Positions 59,221 to 64,000 of a DNA stretch of 64,000 nt are shown here, piece after piece (positions within the stretch are counted from its first letter, which is position 1; each line of letters starts with the position of its first letter). The DNA is taken from NCBI GenBank assembly GCA_039621445.1, contig CP154957.1:31452399-31516398 (forward strand). Reading direction: 5' to 3'. The position numbers and the translations under genes are program-made. This DNA is from Euglena gracilis. Taxonomy: Eukaryota > Euglenida > Euglenophyceae > Euglenales. Below the pieces are notes generated by a model. It worked only from the letters and a program-made list of their open reading frames with translations. It did not search any database and was not told the DNA's origin.

Positions 59221-61435
59221 TAATCATTATCGGGGTGTATGCTTGGGATCAGAGATTTCTTTAAAAAAAATTGGACCCGAGGGGGGCAGGGGAGGAGGTT
59301 GGCCTGCTGGACCCCCCTCCCCTGGAACCCCCAAGGGCCTTGTGGGTCCCTCCAGAGTCGGGCTTTGGTTTTTTTGGCACGAAATGCCAACAATTTTTTG
59401 TACCCAAAAACACCCGTAACCCCCCCCCAAATAGACCTGCCCAAAAATTAGAACCCCCCCCAAAGACACCCCTGGGCCGATCGAGCAAAAATCAAAAAAC
59501 AAGACCCCCAAAAATAACCCCCCCCCCCGGGCGTGAAAGCGCTGGAGACAATCAAACTTTTCCCTGAAAAATTGCCAAAACCCCTGTTTAAGACACGGAA
59601 TGATGAAAATTCAAATTTTTTGGGACTTTTGAGTTTTGACTTCCAAAAAATATGGTAATTGTGAAAGTGAATGCTTTACACGTGACGCAAAGCGCCGAAG
59701 GAAACAATTTAGTGTTTTTGGGAATCTGGAAAATGGAGGAGAGAATGGTCAGGGGTTGCCAAATTTCACACATACACACAGACAGACAGACATGCAAAGA
59801 TGGGGTATGGCATGGTCAACAACAGGGTGAATTCTTTTTTCAAAATACAAGATTCAACAAAGACATCTTGGAAGACCATCAACATTTTTGGAGCTTTTTT
59901 TTTGGGGTACTCGCTGACTTGTCAGGTGACAGTTTCCCGGGGGGGGGGTACCTTTTTCAACCCAAGGGTAAAGGTTTCCGTTGGCACGGGAGGGGTGGGA
60001 CCTTGGGACATTAGGGTGGGGCCTTGCAACACAATAGGGAGGGGGTGAGGAGGATAGCGGCTGCCCTCCCCAAGCCGCTGCCCCGCATCACAGTGGAGCT
60101 GGGGGGGTCGACCCCCCCACCCGGGAGGTGGGGGGCTGGGTCGACCCCCCCCACCACAGCATTTTCACCGATTTCGGGAAAACGGGGATATTGGCCGGAA
60201 CTTTTAAAAAATGAACCCAAAACACATGATTTTTTAATAAAAAAAAACCACATTTTTTTCACAAAAAAGTCTTAAAAATTTCAGGGTTAAAAATAGCTCA
60301 AAAAAACCCAATTGACCAAATTTGGTGTGGTGATTGTGGACCAAATTTTGGCACAGTCAGTTTTTACTGACATTTTTTATCTTTGAAATTTTTTGGACTT
60401 CAATGGCATTTTTTTTTTGCTTCAAAAACTTCTCAAAATCAAAATTTTGAGAAAATGTTCAATTTTTGGAAGGTGTGAAAAAATGGGGGTTTGCACCCTG
60501 GCTGTTCGGCCGATTCCCGTTCTGCCCTGGGGTGTGCACATGCTTACTATCCCTGATTGAATTCCCCCCACAGAGGTCAAGGGGGGGGGGGGAATATTTG
60601 CTCCCTTGTTCAATTATGGACCTATATGATGCCTGTGAAGCAAGAAAGCAAGAAAATAACCAAAATCACCAAAATGATACAAAATGTCCTGAAAAAAAAC
60701 CATATATTGCTCTTCTTGGAACCAAATCGCCAAAAAATGGTTCAGGTTTGACAAAAGTGGTCACGGGGTGCACAGCCCAACAACCACAGAGGTTTGGCAC
60801 GTCTGACGAGAACCCTCGGCCTCCAGCGGGGAGGGTGCTCATTTTGCCATGCTAAGCGGGTTGTACCGGTGAGGTGGTATGCCGAACCTCCCTCGGTGCA
60901 AGTGACTTGATGCATTTTGGCCATGACGCCATGTCTACAGGTTTCAGAATTTTTTGGGGGGGATAATTGCCCCCTTCAAGGATTCCCATTTTCGGGCCAA
61001 AAGTGGGGCGGTTTATTCTCGGGTAAAATAATCACCCATTGTTTGCCTGGTGGGTGGGCAACCGACCACCCTCGTGGGTTCACCCTAAGAACTCCTCCCT
61101 TGGGTCGACTTAGGGGCGGGCATCAAAAACGTTTCTTTAAAAAAGCCATTGAGGGTGGTTTTTTAATATACCAAAAAATCCCCCCCTGAATGTACCCCCC
61201 CCCTTTGGGTCATAAAAAATGTGGATTAACACGACCCCCTATTTGCCCCCCCCCCTAGTCCCCTAGTGGCCAGAGCAGGGGTCTCTCATTTCAAACGAAA
61301 GCACCTCGTGATGGGGTTTTTTTGGGGGTTCACATCTATGAAGGCAGGGCCTCGGGTGCCCAATTGGGGGGTCGCTGAGCTCTTACCTCTTTAGAGTAAG
61401 AGCGAAGCTTACCACCCCAGCGACAGGGGGGTCCG

Positions 61436-61466
<31 letters not shown>

Positions 61467-61807
61467 TAGATGCACTTTGGCTTCTGTCTGGTTTAAGGCC
61501 TGGCGCTGCATTCCCCCCCCGCCCCCCCCCCCCTGGGTAGGTCGGGAGGCCTGAGGATTATCGATGTGATTGGATTTCCTGGCCCCCAAAGTGAATAGCC
61601 TATAGGTTAGGGGACGATCTCTAGTTTCTCCAGAGCCCTTAGGTTACCTGCAACTCCCCGCCAGTCCAGAAAATTTCAGGGTCATTTTGGGGTCAAAAAA
61701 TCGAAAATTTCAAAATATCTCGAAAACGCTGCGGAGTTGAGGAAAAGGAAAGACGACCTCCTTCCACAACTTTGGGACGCCCTATCAATCGGTATGCGCG
61801 GTTTGGG

Positions 61808-61939
61808 CCAACTCCTCGCCTAGCCCGAGATACGGCCGTTTTGGGGTTTTTGGCCAGTTTTGCCAGTTTTGGCCATTTCGGGCCTGTTCGGGGCCCGAAA
61901 CCGTAAATTGGCCGTATCTCGGGCTAGACGAGGAGTTGG
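61808..61939. repeat. 30-bp inverted repeat, 29/30 matching, 72-nt loop
   Basis: CCAACTCCTCGCCTAGCCCG... at 61,808-61,837 and its complement at 61,910-61,939, with one mismatch. The loop contains GGCCGTTTTGGGG-type repeats. Confidence 0.9.
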
Positions 61940-62138
61940 GACCCAAACCAGGGGGTCAATCATGAGGTTTAGGGGGGGGGGGGTTGACCGTTTTTTTTTT
62001 TGAGGTTCCCGGGGCCTGGTTGTGCGATTTTGGGCCAGTTTTGGGTGTTCGGGGACCCCTGCGGGGGGTCCGAGGGCGGCTGGGCGAGGGGGGGTTGGGA
62101 GGCAGGTCGGGACCCAAAATTTTGAAAAATTCTTTTTG

Positions 62139-62189
62139 CTCAAAAACACTTTTTTCCACTTCAGAACATCAAAAAAAGTGTTTTTGAGC
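62139..62189. repeat. Hairpin GCTCAAAAACACTTTTTT ... AAAAAAAGTGTTTTTGAGC
   Basis: Eighteen-base complementary arms around a ~14-nt loop. The arm sequence (GTGTTTTTGAGC) recurs diverged in the tandem pair at 62,262-62,545. Confidence 0.85.
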
Positions 62190-62261
62190 ACAAAAAAAAT
62201 CCGACCCGGACCCCCCCCCCATGCCCCCCTTGCCTTGGGCCCGCCCCCCTAGCCGGTGCAC

Positions 62262-62545
62262 TCGGCCATTTTTGGGTCAAAAAAGTCGAAAAAAGTCGAA
62301 TTTTTTTTGCCCAAAACCATGTTTTTTGACCTCCTAGACCCGAAAAAGTGTTTTCGAGCCGAAAATGAGCGTTTTCTGACCCCCAGCCCCCCGTTTTGGG
62401 CCCGAAACAATGGACGTTGGGTCATTTTCGGGTAAAAAAAAGTCGAAAAATATCGTAATTTTTTTTTGCCCAAAACGATGTTTTTTGGCCTCCCGGACCC
62501 GGAAAAAAGTGCTTTTGAGCCGAAAATGAGCGCTTTTCAACCCCC
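62262..62545. repeat. Two tandem ~140-bp units
   Basis: Each unit goes from GGGTCA(A/T)TTTTCGGGT/AAAAAAGTCGAAAAA through TTTTTTTTGCCCAAAAC and TGTTTTTTG to GAGCCGAAAATGAGCG. Confidence 0.8.
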
Positions 62546-62555
62546 CGTCCCATGC

Positions 62556-62665
62556 CCGGGCCGGGCCGCTGGGCCGCCGGCTGAGCCGGGCCGGGCTGGG
62601 CCGCAGGCCGCCAGCCGGGCCGGGCCGGGCCGCCGGGCCGCCCGCCGGGCCGGGCCGGGCCGGGG
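62556..62665. repeat. GGGCCGGGCC-rich GC block
   Basis: About 110 bp of nearly pure G/C with GGGCCG/CCGGGC units, self-complementary at many offsets. It creates Ala/Gly/Pro/Arg frames only. Confidence 0.9.
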
Positions 62666-64000
62666 TGGTCTTCCAAAGAGCTCAGCTCTACGTCACACCC
62701 TGGTTGCTGAGCTCTTGTCTGCCTAGAGTCAGAACAAAAATTATCCAGATAAAAACAAAAAAGGGGGTAGAACCCCCCCCTCAGCTCCTCAGCAGGTAGG
62801 AGAACCGGTGGATTATCACCTGGACCCTGGACCCGTTCCCAGAAAATTTTTTCAAGTCGCGAGCGACTGGATCCCTAATTTCCAAATTGAACCGGGGTTT
62901 GGGCCACCGCTCACAACAGAACCGGCATTACCCCCACGGTTTCGGACGCCAGTTTTATCCGTAAACCCCACATCCGTAAACCCGGCGTTAGGAACGCTGG
63001 TTTTGTCATCAATAAAATATTATTAAAAAAATGCCCAAATGGCCGAAATTGGTGGTCGAAATCCTGATTTGAGTGTTTTACCATGCAAAAGTATTGGTTT
63101 GAGTCTCCAAATTTGGTGAAAATTGGTGTTGTTTTGAAATAAGAGTGCTGTGAAGCGCGGAAAACTGTCACGGCCACCGCTGGTTGTCTGTTGAAAAAGC
63201 TTTCGACCAAGGGGTGACCTGGTAAAGCAAAATTGCACACCGCCAATTTTCACTGTGATTTTGGCCAATTCGACGATACGCTCGCGATCGTCGAGTCGGC
63301 CAAAATCACAATGGAAATTTGTGGTAATTTTCAGTCCTGTTTGGCTTGAAAGGCATGATAAACCACACAAAACAGTTTTACTCTTCAAATCGACGACCTG
63401 AAGGTTCCAAAGAGCAAAAAAATTTGTGAAATCAGGATTTCCGTGGGACCAGAAACAAGAGTTCTATGCATGGCTGATATTGGTGGTCATCATTAATCGT
63501 CTGATGCAAAGAGCTTTCGGTTGAGGAATGAGCTTGCACCTGAACGATCGACACAATCCCAGAGATGCAATTGTCGGAAATCAGCAAATTGCACACCAGT
63601 ATAGATAAATACTCAGAAATTGATGCTGGGGGGGGGTCCTTTGACCGAAGGTTGGTAACACCGGTTCTGTCGTGAACCCAGCGGCCCAAAAATGCCACTT
63701 TAACCAAGGGGGACGCCAGTTTTGTCGGAAACCCGGCGTCCGGGACGGGACGGGTTTACGACGAAACTGGAGTCCGCCCCTCTTTTGATATAACCTCCGT
63801 TTGATTTCCAAATCCCCGCCAAGCCTGAATTATTCAGCCGACAATGGGTCAAAACTGTGTTGGATTGATCAACCTCCCCCATTTTCGACTGTGCCCTAGG
63901 GCTTTTGAATTTGAGCCCACAACTCCGCACCAGTCAACCAATCCACCAGCAATTGAGCCAACCAGTGGGGACATTTTGGACTCTTCCATTTCGCCAAGCA
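62666..64000. other. No feature recognised
   Basis: Mixed sequence with short recurrent phrases such as GACGCCAGTTTT(A/G)TC near 62,948 and 63,713. Open frames up to 121 codons on minus resemble no family. Confidence 0.4.

Larger units (their letters stand above)
57579..61807. other. No supported gene; repeats and MITE fragments
   Basis: Upstream of the first recognised CFAP251 exon. Contains the MITE-like block 58,475-58,760, a left terminus at 59,088 and another terminus at 59,249 (CAGAGATTTCTTTAA). Many C-runs. Earlier CFAP251 exons may lie here, but I could not recognise any. Confidence 0.45.

Overview
Organism: this is nuclear DNA of a eukaryote with very long introns. The one gene I can name encodes CFAP251 (WDR66; FAP251 in Chlamydomonas), part of the calmodulin- and spoke-associated complex at the base of radial spoke 3. 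The organism therefore very likely builds motile 9+2 flagella or cilia. I see no operons, ribosome-binding sites, rRNA, tRNA or CRISPR. Introns are GT-AG, but the donors are mostly GTGTGN or GTATGN and none is GTAAGT, which argues against a typical animal or land plant. A unicellular flagellate (alga or other protist) is my inference; I cannot name a species.

Layout. (1) 1-20,312: no gene here can be named. Several exon-like islands lie on the plus strand: 1-225, 8,500-8,687 (EGF-like signature plus a hydrophobic segment), 14,265-14,393, 15,541-15,753, 16,196-16,286 (aspartic-protease DSGAS motif), 17,056-17,243 and 20,081-20,312 (ends at a stop). They sit among repeats, G/C homopolymer runs and microsatellites. 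(2) 20,313-22,981: intergenic space between convergent genes, with a terminal-inverted-repeat element at 22,020-22,444. (3) 22,982-57,578, minus strand: CFAP251. I placed 27 exons, about 2.6 kb of coding sequence in 34.6 kb. The reading phase carries correctly across nearly every junction. The start lies upstream of what I can recognise, one short exon between 49,070 and 46,931 is missing, and the 3' end of exon e25 is uncertain. (4) 57,579-64,000: no recognisable exon; inverted repeats, G/C-rich elements and degenerate repeats.

The introns carry most of the novelty. A family of short non-autonomous DNA transposons has CAGG...TTTTTTAAG termini and 8-bp target duplications, as in the hAT superfamily. 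One copy lies 13 nt from a CFAP251 3' splice site. The 7.9-kb intron between 40,701 and 32,785 holds six tandem copies of an ~0.9-kb GC-rich unit bounded by GA tracts. The 5.1-kb intron between 54,518 and 49,415 holds a ~1-kb palindrome. Long tetra- and pentanucleotide microsatellites are frequent and produce many spurious open frames.

Basis: exon calls rest on resemblance to the remembered CFAP251 family, on splice sites and on phase. No database search or RNA evidence was available.
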